Source of the DNA: Bryobacterales bacterium
GTDB taxonomy: Bacteria > Acidobacteriota > Terriglobia > Bryobacterales > Bryobacteraceae
Direction of reading: 5' to 3'
Length of the DNA: 6,583 nucleotides
Assembly: GCA_003164075.1 (NCBI GenBank)
Contig: PLRZ01000737.1
Span: forward strand, 1-6,583
Position 1 is the first letter of the stretch, and the number at the start of each line of letters is the position of its first letter. Both the position numbers and the translations under genes were made by a program. Of this stretch, positions 6,414-6,583 are shown piece by piece. Under the pieces are notes generated by a model, which was given only the letters and a program-made list of their open reading frames with translations, was not told the DNA's origin and did no database searches.

Positions 6414-6583
6414 GGGATTGTCTCTTCGCGGACTGTATCATCCGTCGCGGCCAATGTGATCCATCTAAAGTTGGAGCGCTTGGTGTCGGGAGGGTCGGAC
6501 GGGTTACTCACGTCGGAATTCGGGTCTATTAGAAGCCGCGAAGAAATATCCTGTGCAGTCAGACCCAACCGCTTGCTCACGCG
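6410..6583 (-). CDS. Possible 3' end of an upstream gene (partial, weak)
   Basis: A frame enters from the right edge on the - strand and stays open for 57 codons (beginning RVSKRLGLTAQDISSRLLID and ending VREETIP) before TGA at 6412-6410. That stop overlaps the GH53 ATG as ATGA, the classic arrangement of coupled genes. I recognise no family. The third-position GC is about 63 percent by hand count, which seems lower than in the kinase gene, and the peptide has no clear motif. It could equally be the promoter region of the GH53 gene that is open by chance. No start is visible because the window ends. Confidence 0.2.
   Translation of the reverse strand, partial: RVSKRLGLTAQDISSRLLIDPNSDVSNPSDPPDTKRSNFRWITLAATDDTVREETIP

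Noticed and set aside
6414..6441. ATG at 6441 as the true start of the GH53 gene
   Set aside because: That frame encodes a low-complexity, non-conserved N-terminus until about 6267, while the other frame from 6413 gives a proper signal peptide and conserved GH53 strand. The start at 6441 is an artefact of the frameshift.

Overview
The window is GC-rich DNA with bacterial gene organisation. It holds a two-gene signalling operon on the + strand, a secreted plant-polysaccharide hydrolase on the - strand, a small helical protein gene on the - strand, and two long palindromic intergenic repeats. Three features resemble soil Acidobacteriota of the Solibacter/Bryobacter type: the CheB-CheR-PAS-histidine kinase fusion, a GH53 galactanase, and a tiny MNLS...EELR...IEEAIRSLE protein. 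That placement is inference from general resemblance; no marker gene is present.

Layout. Positions 1-173 form a nested imperfect palindrome, MITE- or REP-like, possibly continuing beyond the left edge. It directly abuts the stop codon of a small - strand gene (170-373). A 256-base divergent intergenic region (374-629) follows. At 630-4391 lies a 1253-residue protein: CheB methylesterase, CheR methyltransferase, PAS-like region, coiled coil, two PAS domains, then a HisKA_3/HATPase kinase. Its stop codon overlaps by ATGA the start of a NarL/FixJ-type response regulator (4388-5032). A second long imperfect palindrome (about 5105-5232) lies between this operon and the convergent GH53 gene (5242-6413, - strand). 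The palindrome shares a 24-base core (21 of 24 identical) in opposite orientation with the repeat at the left edge. The GH53 gene has an intact catalytic domain, but its signal peptide lies in another frame, separated by an apparent one-base deletion near 6264-6273. A weakly supported open frame enters from the right edge and overlaps the GH53 start by ATGA.

How the genes work together. The fusion protein and the regulator form a cognate two-component pair: an intracellular signal read by the PAS/CheB/CheR modules would set phosphorylation of His1052 and then Asp54 of the regulator, which binds DNA through a LuxR-type HTH. No chemotaxis genes (CheA, CheW, MCP, CheY) are in the window, so the output looks transcriptional. 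Nothing in the sequence links this pair to the galactanase.

The most interesting points are the paired inverted palindromes flanking the signalling operon, the frameshift that separates the GH53 enzyme from its export signal, and the small gene whose stop codon sits at the repeat boundary. I found no clearly new system. The fusion kinase is a known, though poorly understood, architecture.
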